From NCBI GenBank assembly GCA_963969495.1, contig OZ018328.1, forward strand, positions 129,216,545 through 129,280,544: a stretch of DNA of 64,000 nt. Direction: 5' to 3'. Shown in pieces: positions 52,900 to 64,000 of this stretch. Numbering within the stretch: position 1 is the stretch's first letter; the number at the start of each line of letters is the position of its first letter. The notes under the pieces were generated by a model, which was not told the DNA's origin, did not search any database, and saw nothing but the letters and a program-made list of their open reading frames with translations. This DNA comes from Ceratothoa steindachneri. Its lineage: Eukaryota > Arthropoda > Malacostraca > Isopoda > Cymothoidae. The position numbers and the translations under genes are program-made.

Positions 52900-55800
52900 A
52901 ATGAAAACAATATTTTCAATATTCGGTGTGCAAAGAGGGAGGTCGAGGTGAATTTTAATATCTTGTTTCAAATTAATCCTCGCTCTATTTATTTGGGATT
53001 CAAATATTTTTAAAAGTGATAGATTCATCATGAGTCAGGTTCAAAAGGCTGACACCAGCGGGGAAGCCTATCTTGTTCTGTGTGGCATTTTGTCAGTCAT
53101 TAAAACATCTGACCTTGGAGCAATCCATACACAATCCATGGTCTCACATCTTTGCGAGTACCTCATTCCGCAACCTTTCTTTCAATAAAGAGATTATAAG
53201 CCATTTTTTTTAATATAAAGAAGTTCTCTTTTTTTAATAGTAGACCTGAAGGTAGTCAAAAAGTAAAAGAAAACAAGATCTACATATTCTACCAATATCA
53301 ACAACTAAGTTTTAAATAATATATATAAATATATAAGAGAAAATTTGTATTTTATATTTCTCATCTATAGGGCACTAAAGTGGTGAACTTCAAATAACTT
53401 CATATGGTACAATTCTTTGCATTGACTAGAGTTTGATGAAAAAAATACAATTAATTGCAAATTGCGATAGAAGAATGGTTTGTAACTTCATATATTTCAA
53501 ATCTAGATCTTCATCCTCACACTGCAGGGTAACTTAACTATTTTTTTAAAGATTCAAACATATAGCCCATACATACACTCTAAGCACAAAGTACTCAGTA
53601 AATTACCACCAACTTAATGGACTCAGCAGGAATTGCAAGGCTCATGGCGAAAAAGTTTCATATTCAGTGTCTCGACAGACTTTAACCTCCTAAGGAAGTT
53701 CCAGAGTTATTTCAGTAAAGAAGTTTGATTCTGTACATCAAAGTACTCTACCGTATATAGAATGCATTAAAAGCCTTAAAATTTATTAGAAAGGTGTCCT
53801 TAACTACATTGTTATAGTATTAATTGTGGAAAATTTTTCAATAGTATTCTCTGCTTGGGGGCAATTTGGATTTAATTTAGTGCTTAGAGTAAAAGTGTGT
53901 AATGCTTGATTTGTACTGAAAAACTTTAAAATCTTAAATTGTGTACAAAGAACTTTTCATTCTCAACATAAGCCTACCTCTTGTTGACAGATTTGTCACA
54001 TCGTATGTTTTACCTAAAACGAAAAATAATGATGAACAGAAAATTCTGATTAAAATAACCAGAAGAGTGGACTCGAATATGAAACAAACAATAAACAAAT
54101 TTGTTACCTTATCCCTACTACCATATTTACACTTAGTTTTCTCTAAGTCATAATTTTCTACAATAGCCATTGGCTAATTTACTTATTCAATTTCATATCA
54201 TATTTAAAATTAGGAAAAAATTAGCCTTTTTCTACCTCAAACTACATTGTAAATTAACAAAGGAGCATTAAGTAGAACAATTATGCAATTTGAAACAGAA
54301 AATGTGGGATTGCAATTACAAGTATTCCGACACCCATTTCATTCCAGCTTTAGAAGCCGTTCCTTATTATCTGGTCGTTTCGTTTGATTTTTAACAAGTT
54401 ATTTACTATACTCGCCTGAATGAGTGTAAACTCAGGTGTAAAGCAACTTTGAAAGTTCGCTGGTGCATGCGAGGAACCGTCATTTATTAGCAAAAGTTTT
54501 CTTTCATGTGGAGATGAGCGTACAAATGCTTAATTTGTTTTCCCGGAGGCAATAAAAAGGGAGAAGGGGCGGTTAAGGATAATACCTCTCTTTAGATAAA
54601 CCAGCGGCAGTTTATTTATATATGAAAATAGAAATTATTGTTTTTCAGAAACGAAGAATCATCCCAAATTTTGACACCCAATTCATATGATTTTGCTTAG
54701 ATGCACATACTCGTATCGACCCCGAAAGAGATTTTGTGTTTTGTTGTGATAATTTTACATGGGTTTTATTTTTAGGTTAGATTTCATTCGTAAAATTAAT
54801 TAGTAGCTTCTATATTAAGCTCTAGAAGGTTCAAATTTCAAGTAATTTTGCATATTAATTCTATTAATACTCTTAAAGGATTTAATATTTGTTTTTCTTG
54901 CCTTCGTTTGATAAATTTTTCTCAATAGAAAATCTGCAGTTTACTTTTGAAATATTTCCCACTAATATGATATTATAACTTAAGAAATAAAGTATTATTT
55001 TACTCTAATGAAGAAGAGTCTTGATGTTTTCATTAACGTACATCTCCCTTTTATATTTGAAAGAATTTACTTGGACCAAAGTAAACATTACCCTTACATG
55101 TATTTGTTTTCTTTTTAATGAATTCTGGCCTTCGTCTCTTGAGCACTAATGCTTCCTAGAGTATCAATAATTCACGAGCTTCCTCTCAAAAGACGTGACG
55201 TTGATCAAGAATGATTCTCGAAAACCCTGTTTGGGGACCTTCGCTGCCAATGACGTCAATTTCAGAAGTCCTGTACCGGTATGTAATCTTTTCTTTCTAT
55301 AAACAAACACACAATTTATTGATACTTACAGGTAACTATATCAGTTAATATATGGTAGAGCCTTTTAAGAATATGGTTATTTAATTAAGCATACTTTTAT
55401 TCTAGTTCTGTTATATAAGGTATCCTTAAAGTCTAGACATATAGGAAATATCACAGTGGTCTACTCTTTCACCAGATATTATCTCCCTTGACTTCTTTTC
55501 CTGAAGTATGTCAAAGGCAAAGACACCTGAAGGAAAGTATCACAAATGAATGTGATCAAATTGACAGATATTTGTAGTTAATGCATCGAGTTCATCGAGT
55601 GAACCTCACAAAGCGCATCGTCCTTTGCATCACAAAGCACTTAAATTTTTTTAGTGAAAATATGGATTTTGCCCATGTGTCCAGAATTAGGTGACAGCCT
55701 TTATTCTCTATATTTATGTTATTTTTCATAAATTTCTCAAATTTATTTATCGTGATTTCAGTGCTTCCAGGGATGACTACTTCGTGTAGTAGACTTGAAC

Positions 55801-56062
55801 AATGCAGTTGCTTAATGAAAATTTTTCGTTCCCTTCATCCTACCCTACCAAATTTTTATAAACCTTTCGTTAAACTTTAATACGGAGTTTCCCTATTGGT
55901 TTTAGCCATTTTTTATAGGTGTGAATGGCTTCTAAATGTGACTTATTCTTGGTCAAATCTTTGATCTAGTGTAATTTCACTTCAAAAGTGCCCTCCTTCA
56001 TTATAAAGAGGAGATTTTGGGAAAGGTTTTCCGTATATCTAAGGATATCAAAATAGATAGGG
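52900..56062. other. AT-rich stretch without recognised features
   Basis: Frames at 53934-54170 and 53941-54153 overlap on opposite strands and lack motifs. I see no repeats, RNA genes or transposase pieces over about 3 kb. This is the longest featureless part of the window. Confidence 0.5.
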
Positions 56063-57056
56063 TGTCGTAGAATGACCCACCGACATATGCGCAGACGTTC
56101 AAAGGTCAAACGAGTGACATCGACTCAACTCTGGTCACGACAGAGATGGGGGATAGAAGTGGAAGAAGTTTGGGGAGCAACTTTCCTGAAGGAGTGCGGG
56201 GATTTAAATAAAAAGATAAAGTGCAGTTGGCTGTTATTAAACTAATGAAGACTGCGGGCTATGAGGCTAAGGAAAAAGTAGGAACAAAAAATAAACTTTA
56301 ATATTTACACAGCATACACAATAAATAGTTCAAAATTGAATAATGACAATGGATACTCGATGTGTACAATAATCGATCTAACAGAGCTACTAGGAGCGAA
56401 CTCTACGGGAATGGTCGAGAGGCTATACGAGCCGTTGTACGTACGCACACAGGGATGACTGGCAAAAGGGCCACATATGATTCGTCTCAGCATAGCTTTG
56501 GTTCGAGGATTTAAAAGATGAAACGGGGATCGGATGATTATTCGAGAGACTTTAACCACGAGCAGTTTAACCTCAGGTAGTAACACTAACTGGAGGGAGT
56601 ATTCGTGCTAAACGAAATATACTGAAACCAAGGATGGGCCAATTGACTAGGGCTCAGATCGTTTGGTAGAATTCTAGTCTTCGGGTTCGTAGGGAAATGG
56701 AGCACGATCGAGAATGACGTGTTTCGCTGTAAAAGGCAGGTCTATGTATACTGTCGATGCCTAATTGGGACCAAAATTATATAGGGACTAGCCGGACCCG
56801 TTACTGCCTCCACCAAAGGGAGGAGCGGAGGAAACGCTCCTCTGACCAACACGGAGCTTGAGGGATGGGAAGTACTCTCGGGGGGTATCTTGATAGCGCC
56901 CCGAGGGCGATAGAGGCGCGTGTTTAAGATTCCAATCCCTCTCTTATCGCAGAAAGCAGTTTGATATTCTGAATGTCCCCACACTCTTCGCTCACATTGA
57001 CTGGCCCCGTGGTTTCGCAGGGCACATGAAGGCAAGGGACCTCTATTCTTGATACA
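56063..57056 (-). repeat. LTR-like block, minus orientation
   Basis: Begins TGTCGTAGAATGACCCACCG, which closely matches the complement of the Gypsy LTR end (TGTCGTAGAATGACTCCCG, complement of about 8297-8315). The complement near 56280-56300 reads TTAAAGTTTATTTTTTG, like a poly(A)/R segment. A possible opposite end is TGTATCAAGAATAG (complement near 57056). No matching target duplication was found, so the right boundary is tentative. Probably a solo LTR of a related Gypsy family. Confidence 0.5.
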
Positions 57057-57101
57057 GGAAAATTGCTTGGATACAAGGAGACGAAATGCATCGAAATTCT
57101 A

Positions 57102-57933
57102 CGAGGGGCGGTCAATCTGTTTTGTGAATTGGTAGGGCAAAACAGAGGAAGGGGGATGGCTGTTTGTGGGGGTTTTAGGACAAGTTATGATAAGTCAGGA
57201 CCTGCAGCCACACGCTCCTGCCTCGTCTATTTAAGAAGCAGTAGCTGATCGCAGATCGTCAGTCACAAATTTTCCAACAATGATGAAGGTTGAGCACCGC
57301 GCAGTGATTGGATTTTTTACCAAGGAAGGCAAGAATGCAAAAGAGATCGATGAACGCATGGTTGCAGTGTACATCGATACCGCCCCTTCCTATGCAACCA
57401 GTGCTCGCTAGAATATGGAGTTGCACCATGGTCATGAGTCCCTTGAAGATGACTCCCGTCCAGGACGCCCGTCAGACGTGACCAACGAGCACAATGTGGC
57501 CCGTGTGAAGAGGATGACCTTCGAAAATCGACAACTGAAGGTCGAAGAAATCGAGCGAGAACATGGAATATCACATGGAAGTGTTATCAACATCATCCAC
57601 GACAATTTAGCCAAGACCAAGGTATCTGCTTGTTGGGTCCCTAGAAACGTCACGCCCCATGATTGACTTCAACGTCGTCAAAGTCTACAAGGCCAGCTCA
57701 AAGCTGCACTGCGTGGACGCTGGTTTGGGGACGATGAAGATGTCCAGCTCGCCGTCCACGAGAGGATTAAACAGCAGTCGGGAGATTTCTGGTTGTCGGG
57801 AATTTGAAGCCTCAGGGACAAGTGGCCCAAGTGCATTGAAGTTGAAGGTAGTTATATTGAAAAATAATAAAACACTTTTCCTCATATCTAGTTTCCTTAT
57901 ATCTGAATTTCAAAACTTATTGACCAACCCTCG
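57102..57933 (+). mobile_element. Internally deleted mariner, copy B
   Basis: 832 bp, ends CGAGGGGCGGTCAATCTGTT and complement CGAGGGTTGGTCAATAAGTT, TA on both sides (57100-57101, 57934-57935). It shares the internal junction CATGATTGACTTCAACGTCG with copy A at 35341-36283 and has lost about 110 bp more. Confidence 0.92.
57280..57870 (+). pseudogene. Deleted mariner transposase, copy B
   Basis: MMKVEHRAVIGFFTKEGKNA to the helix-turn-helix REHGISHGSVINIIHDNLAK and CWVPRNVTPHD (stop at 57664-57666), with one earlier stop near 57411. The shared deletion junction follows. A second deletion between AAAGCTGC-like repeats removes the YSPDLA box retained in copy A. The C-terminal LRDKWPKCIEVEGSYIEK remains in another frame. 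No catalytic Asp survives. Confidence 0.88.
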
Positions 57934-58040
57934 TATTACTTGAGAGAATTAAAAAACTTAGACAAGTCGAATTATCTATTTTTTAAAGCAGATGAAACCT
58001 ATGTTACATTTCATGGATTTGAATCCGAAATGATTATATC

Positions 58041-58290
<250 letters not shown>

Positions 58291-58353
58291 ATCCATTATG
58301 TTCATATCAAAAAGTATTCAAAGTTCTTACTTTTAGCTACTTATGTTCTATAG

Positions 58354-59694
58354 CAGGGGTGGGCAACCTTTTTGAGATTGCGTGCCAAAATCGGCCAAAT
58401 ATCTAACACAAAGTTTTTCACGTGCTAACCAAATTTTTTTGAGAACATATTATTTGATATCTCTTAATCATTTGAAGAACTTTTTTAAATAATAAAGAAT
58501 CACCCAAGAGCAGTAAAGACACACTATTGTAAGTCATTATGTAAATTATGTAAAACTGACTGAATGAAAAAGATTATAACAGGCTTTACGAAAAGGTTCT
58601 TTGTGTGGATTGTTTCATTAGCCTCTAAGTATAACTGTAACTGCCATACCTATTCACACAATTTAACTACTATTATTAACATCAACACAAAAAATTAACT
58701 TTGATATTTTTTTCGATTAATCAGTCATTATTTTTTCCCAGTTATACCTTTGTATTACTAAATTACAGTAAAAGGTTACTAACAGATAATCTTTTGCTTA
58801 CTTTAAATCCTTTACAATTGATGTATAAAAAAAGAAAATATATTTATTTACCTTCAAATCTACATTCAAACAACCACTTTCAAAAGAAAACATCATATAA
58901 AACTAGAGTCAGAAAACTTGTCGACTCTCTCTATATATTATTTTTCAGCGGGATTTCTGCTGCTCTATCACTGATGACAGATTTTATATCGGGCTTATAT
59001 TTAGTAACCTTGAGAGATATGCATGCACTACTAGTTTCATCTATCAGGTTACTCCTGTTACGAAACTCAACAAAGTTCATCCCTGAGAACAAAGATTCAT
59101 AAGCTTATGTAGACGAAAACATGGATAGTAATGCTGTTGCTAGGTTCTTTAAACAGATAATTTTCTGGAATAGTATTCTAAATCCTTAATACTTCGTTTT
59201 CCGCATTTCTCTCTATTACTCCGGTCTCTAATCGCTTCTTTTTCACTATTTTCTAAGTCAACTCTAAGATCAACAAATTTTTTGTTTCCAAATTGAGCTA
59301 CTTTGAAATTTAATCAAGTGCATTTCAAATCATCCATGTCTATCCAATGAAAACATTTGCAAGTTTAGTTCATCCAGTTTGATACTGTCTGGAAACTTAA
59401 TGAATTTTGCCGTCTCTTTCAGTTCTCTAAACCTAGCAAATCTTGCAAAGAACTGCCCAAAACTTGCCTCAATAATTTTTACAAACAGCTTTTGAAGACA
59501 TTGGCGGTGTTATGTCATCTTTCGAAAGATCATCGATGTACCTCTTTGTGTTTGGAAAGTATCTGAGTTTCTTATCATTCTACATCTTTCTTAAAAACCT
59601 CTTTAAAAAAAACGGTAACCTGTGCTTTCGCATGCCAGAAATAGGTCATCGGCGTGCCATATTTGAGACGCGTGCCAAGGGTTGCCCAACCCTG
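58354..59694 (-). mobile_element. Non-autonomous hAT, 1341 bp, 8-bp duplication
   Basis: Left end CAGGGGTGGGCAACCTTTTT and complement of right end CAGGGTTGGGCAACCCTTGG; GCGTGCC follows in both. Flanks are TTCTATAG (58346-58353) and CTCTATAG (59695-59702). Only the C-terminal part of a transposase is encoded, on the minus strand. The element is about half the usual hAT length, so it is an internal deletion derivative. Confidence 0.9.
58920..59535 (-). pseudogene. hAT transposase C-terminal fragment
   Basis: Minus-strand pieces: RFRELKETAKFIKFPDSIKL (complement about 59390-59450), LDELNLQMFS, LATALLSMFSSTYACESLFS (about 59090-59150) and SNLIDETSSACISLKVTKYK to KPDIKSVISD (about 58970-59060). 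The CESLFS and DETSSACISLKVTKY blocks are the hAT dimerisation region of the GTF2IRD2/EPM2AIP1-like type, different from the copy at 50652. The zinc finger and most of the catalytic domain are absent. Stops and one shift are present. Confidence 0.8.
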
Positions 59695-59702
59695 CTCTAT
59701 AG

Positions 59703-61704
59703 TATCTAGAATTTAGTGATGTTATTTTGGCTTTGTGATTGTCCTCGTTTATCGTTTATCTTTAGGAGTTTTTAGTCTTTTCTCTCTCTAATTCTCTTCG
59801 CACTGCATGATATCCCTTATTAAGCTGAAATCTCATTGCCTTAGTCAATTATTTTTTAAAAAGTACATTTTTATAGGTACTCAAATGACGTTTCAAATGT
59901 GTTTCTGCTTGCATGTGTGTTCGGTATTTTCCCCTGCCATCTAATCCATCAGCACCTACGGTCGAATGTATGGCCATAAGTCTTTCGTTAAACAGTTGAT
60001 TAGCAAAGGCCACTAGACAAATCCATTGATGGTGTTACTTACCTATATATGCGGATGTCCATCATCATTTTTCATCCTTATCTAAGCGTGTAAATCCGTT
60101 TAAACGTCTTCCTAATCCATTCCATCCTTTCATTCGTAGACACATCACGAAATAGGAAACACATTACGGCAAATAAAAAAATTATTAGGTTGGTAAGGAA
60201 GCATTACTATTGATAAAAAATGTCCATATAGAATATACAATGGAGGAGGTCAATAAACAACTAAGAAAAGGATAGAAAACGAAAGACAAGTAAATTCTAA
60301 TTCATTTTAAATTTGAATCCATTCTCGAAATGCAAATGAGATCGATTCTGACTCTTGGCGGAGATAACTCTCCTATTTTGGAAGTTTTGGGGTGGGTTCT
60401 TAGGAGGCATGAGGAGACCCAATTTCTGAAATCAACGACGAATTAAAGAGCGAAAGACAGGGCGCGACGGCAAATTTAAATGGAATCGAAGTCTGGAATG
60501 AAAGAGACAGTCCTTGGCATGAATGCGCGCCCTGGGGGATATCTCTCTAAAAAGAGCCATTATTTTATGATACGCATTCATACAATTCGTAAATCACCCA
60601 CACCTACACCCATGTATTTATGTGTATGCCACCTCTGTGTATAGTGTTAACTAACTTTAGTAGTTAAGAACTATGTAAGGAAGAAAATGTTTACGAGAAA
60701 AATGTTTGAAATGTTTCTAAAATGGCTGTAAAATAATTATTATTATTATCATCATCATCAAAATCAATATTATTATTTTACAAATAAAAAGAAAACAAAC
60801 AAGGATATTTTGAGCATATGATGATCTTGGTTTGTTTTTGACAATTTGACAATATGTGACGATTCCTTTGAGAGCAAAAATTAATATTCGTTTCTCAGTA
60901 GGTCCGAAATCATATGGTAAAATGTTATTACTTCTGTAAGAATTAGCGTGTTCAGTTTTGAAATTCTATTCACGACGACCCAACGGTAGCAGTGGGGAAG
61001 AATTATTTTGCAGCCTCCTATTTCTTATGGTTATTTTAATACTCGAGTTTTGAAAAGTTTACAAAATGTACCTTTACTACACCCTTTTAGCTCGTTTGGT
61101 ATTAATGAGGTGCGTCGGTGGTAGATTTTGCTCTCTTACATATATGTTCAACGATCTTCTTGACTTCATTATTAGAAACGACACTTGCATAGTTATGTTC
61201 TTTCAAATTTTTAACAATTTCAATTGTAAGTAGTTACCTGCGCTTTATCCTTTGCTTCATAATATTTATACTATTTTCATCATATTTCCCCTTTGTTTTT
61301 CTTCCTAAAAAAAATACTTATTGCCAATCAGCCTCTTCTTCTCTTTTCCGATATTATAATTCGAAGGGACTTGATGGGTTAAAAATCTTGCTAAATTACC
61401 GAAGCACTTCAGGACAATGGCTTATTTGCCGAATAGTTTTATTTTTTTCATTTCCATGATATCTTTTTTAGGCATAGGTATATCTCGATAAATTATTGTC
61501 GGCATTTCAACTTTCGATGAATTGATGTCGGTAACTATTCCCAAATCTGTCGCTAACAAGCTTAATAAACTCTTCGGTGTGAAGTTCCAGATCAAAGCCG
61601 CATTTTACTTGAAATAAATAGTTTGGGTGATATTTACCACCGATCTGCATTATTTTTTGATCATTCTATTTGTTCAATAACATTGGATCCAAACAAAGGG
61701 TGGC
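59703..61704. other. AT-rich stretch without recognised features
   Basis: Short TTA/TCA trinucleotide runs near 60737-60775. No coding or RNA signal seen. Confidence 0.5.
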
Positions 61705-61706
61705 TA

Positions 61707-63164
61707 CATAAAGTCATGACCAAATGTTTTGAGACTACTATATTTTTTCATATAAATTAATAGAACGAATCAAACGTTGCATTAGGTTTTAGTATGTTTT
61801 TTTTCATAATTTGAAGATGAAATATACAAAAGTTGAAAGCCTCACCCATTTTATTAATAAATACCATCAATTAATGTGCGCAAATAATATTTACAAGATA
61901 TTCCTTGTTATTTAGGACTGTTGCAATTCGTTTTGGTATACTGGTTACCAAGTTTGTGACGATATCTGGACTGATATTGCTCCATTTTTGTTCAATTAGC
62001 ACCCGCAACTGCTCACAATTGAATGGTTTCTGTTTATCAACCACCACAAATTCTCCATTCGGTTAAAATATGGCGAATTCCCGAAAGCTCGTTGTTACTT
62101 TCAGCCAACAACTTTGTTTTTGCTTTTGCTTTGTGACAAGGTGCGCCATCATGCTGAAAATTACAGTTATCATCCCGAGTTTTGGTCAAGAACTGTTGGG
62201 AAAAGGTGTTGATGAAAAAATTAGTACCATTTAGAATTGATGGCAGTGTTCTTGCCCCAAATTGTTCGTGCTCCAGTTCCCTTAGATGAGAAGCAGCCCC
62301 AGACATGGAGAGTGTCCGAATGCTTCACCGCGGGTACGATACATGAATCTTGAAAGCGCTCCCTTTTACTCTTTCCTCTCGAGGGATCTTTTAAAAGCCC
62401 AAAACAAGCGGAAAGGAGCTTCATGAGATAATATGAATTTATCCTAGTGTTTAACACTCCATTCTATACAATTCTACAAAAGTGGGACCTATCTGTAAGG
62501 GTCTTTCTTCTCCGCCAGATGAGGATTCTTTGCAGCCCTTTTCGACTTGAGACATTTATCGAAAATTCTCCGCCTCAGTGTGCTCGCTAAAACGTTCACA
62601 TTTACTGTTTTGCAATCGTGATAAAACTTTGCACTGGAGGCAACCGGATCTTTGAATTAAGACCTTACCGTGAAGTCCTCACCGCAACAGTGTAACCAGT
62701 TTTTACAGTCCTTTATGATCCCAAATATGGTCCTCCATGATGCAATATCATTAGAATCTATCTTCTTGCATATCAGGCCCCTTTGGTGCAGAGCAACAAT
62801 TGTTGAACGGCTTGCTTCGAAAATAACCGTTTCTGAAATTGAAAAGGTTTGCAACATTTATTTAAAAAAGAAATTGGAAATAAATTATAATTACACAATA
62901 TTATTATTCATTTAATCTACCTTTTGATCGAATAGCAAAGTTTCTGGGACTAAACCCACTTCCTACAAGAACAGGACAAGACCGCGATTTTGGATTCAGC
63001 GAATAAATGCAGTTTTTTTTCTTATATTATAGAAATACCGACGTTTACAATATACTTGCAATAATTTAAACAGTAGAGTAATTATTCCTATCACTTAAAT
63101 TGTAAAAACGAATGAAAAAATAAAAATATATATTAGTCCCAAAACTTTTGCCTATGCGTACTAG
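61707..63164 (-). mobile_element. Tc1-like element, 1.46 kb
   Basis: After TA at 61705-61706 the left end reads CATAAAGTCATGACCAAATG, then TTTTGAGACTA. The complement of the right end reads CTAGTACGCATAGGCAAAAG, then TTTTGGGACTA. These align without gaps over ~31 bp with several mismatches. TA lies outside the right end at 63165-63166. Confidence 0.82.
61871..62880 (-). pseudogene. Tc1-like transposase (frameshifted)
   Basis: Minus-strand order: helix-turn-helix TIVALHQRGLICKKIDSNDI (about 62740-62800), ILSHEAPFRLF in place of SDESPF (first catalytic Asp is His), ERFQDSCIVPAVKHS and VWGCFSSKGTG, NCNFQHDGAPCHKAKAKTKL (second catalytic Asp present), a degenerate NSPDLNPIENLW reading NRMENLWW with the catalytic Glu in another frame, then EQLRVLIEQKWSNISPDIVT to the stop at 61871-61873. 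At least three frameshifts. Confidence 0.82.
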
Positions 63165-63417
63165 TACAACGCATGGCAACCGCTGTGAAGTCTATCCGAA
63201 TCACGACTTACCACAGCCGATTTGGCTAAACTTCCTTGTAATCAGTAACGGTGCTTACATTTGGCTAGGCCGTACTCCTTACTCAAAATAAAGAGGCTAT
63301 CTTAACAAAATGGATAAAAATGATTAGGATAAACCACACATTTCGAGTAAAAATTGATATTATTTACCAAAATTTGTGTTAAGTGAAAAAAAAGCGACCT
63401 AAATTATTATGGGTTCG

Positions 63418-63706
63418 CCAATCTTGACAGAGTAACTTTTGAGTTTGCTATTCTTGACATGGTGAATTATGGCTTTCGTATTCTTGACATGGTACCTTTT
63501 GGGTTCGCTATTCTTTATATGTTAAATTTTTTTTGGAAGGGGGCTATTCTTGACATGGTAATTTTTTTAGGGGAGGGGGCTATTCTTGACAATCTAACTT
63601 TGGGGTTCGCATTCTTAACGTGGTGTAACATATGGGTTCGCTCTTCTTCACATGGTAACTTTTGGGTTCGCACTTCTTGACATAGTAACTTTGTGGTTCG
63701 CTAATT
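63418..63706. repeat. ~31-bp minisatellite, about 9 units
   Basis: Units resemble TTTTGGGTTCGCTATTCTTG followed by ACATGGTAAC. Two units carry a GGAGGGGGC variant. It ends directly beside the mariner at 63713. Confidence 0.88.
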
Positions 63707-63712
63707 TTATAT

Positions 63713-64000
63713 AAAGGGTGTTCCATTAAGACGGATCGAAGTTATTGGTGGAAATTTATTGATTTCACTATTGGATCATGTTATTTGAGTCATGGCAATT
63801 ATGGGTGAAAAATAATATCGCCTAAATGTCCACCAAGGCTTTGACGGCACACCTCCACTCGATGGTCAAAATTTTTGATGACGTCTCTGCATAGTTGCTC
63901 CTCGATCTCACCAATATGCCTTATTATCTCATCCTTCAGCTGTTGAATTGTTGTTGGCTTGTTGGCATAGACCTTACATTTGAGATGACCCAAAAGGAAG
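63713..64000 (-). mobile_element. mariner-like element cut by window end
   Basis: Begins AAAGGGTGTTCCATTAAGAC, as does 37443-38690. The minus-strand frame 63799-63993 encodes the transposase C-terminus: GHLKCKVYANKPTTIQQLKD and EVCRQSLGGHLGDIIFHP. The frame is open here and better preserved than in the other copy, but the catalytic part lies beyond the window. Confidence 0.88.

Noticed and set aside
63418..63706. Second CRISPR-like array
   Set aside because: Same reasons; no spacers and no cas genes.

Overview
This window looks like gene-poor, AT-rich eukaryotic nuclear DNA. The transposon repertoire (several Tc1/mariner lineages, two hAT elements, BEL/Pao and Gypsy LTR elements, CR1-like and I/Jockey-like LINEs) and a degenerate CCTAA tract (the arthropod telomere motif is TTAGG) suggest an arthropod, plausibly a crustacean. 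That assignment is an inference. I found no convincing host gene and no rRNA or tRNA.

Layout. 1-3.2 kb: a short unidentified open frame, a mariner relic and the 3' end of a CR1-like LINE. 3.76-13.3 kb: a degenerate BEL/Pao pol gene split by two insertions, a mariner (4186-5406) and a 5950-bp Gypsy-type element (6851-12800). The Gypsy element has 1465-bp near-identical LTRs, a CACAG target duplication, a polypurine tract and a 559-codon frame. 13.3-19.2 kb: a coding minisatellite, an LTR-like block and two mariner relics. 19.4-26.3 kb: layered satellites, with a ~52-bp satellite enclosing a 126-bp-repeat element, which encloses a 2.1-kb pentamer satellite; a mariner lies in the outer array. 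26.3-39.7 kb: five Tc1/mariner-type elements, one inserted in a duplicated copy of its own empty site, and a mariner palindrome. 40.7-44.1 kb: LINE ORF1 relic and a GC-richer block. 45.2-50.5 kb: a split ~30-bp minisatellite around a Tc1 relic, a GA-rich tract and CCTAA repeats. 50.65-52.9 kb: a near-complete hAT. 56.1-59.7 kb: an LTR-like block, a second deleted mariner and a deleted hAT. 61.7-64 kb: a Tc1-like element, a minisatellite and a mariner cut by the window edge.

How the parts relate. Nothing behaves as an operon or host pathway; the window is a record of successive mobile-element invasions. Most transposases are broken. The exception is the Gypsy derivative. It keeps a Gag zinc knuckle, protease and RNase H in one open frame but lacks the capsid region, the catalytic reverse transcriptase core and integrase, so it presumably moved with proteins supplied by a complete relative. 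Two mariner copies share one internal deletion junction, which indicates a second non-autonomous lineage.
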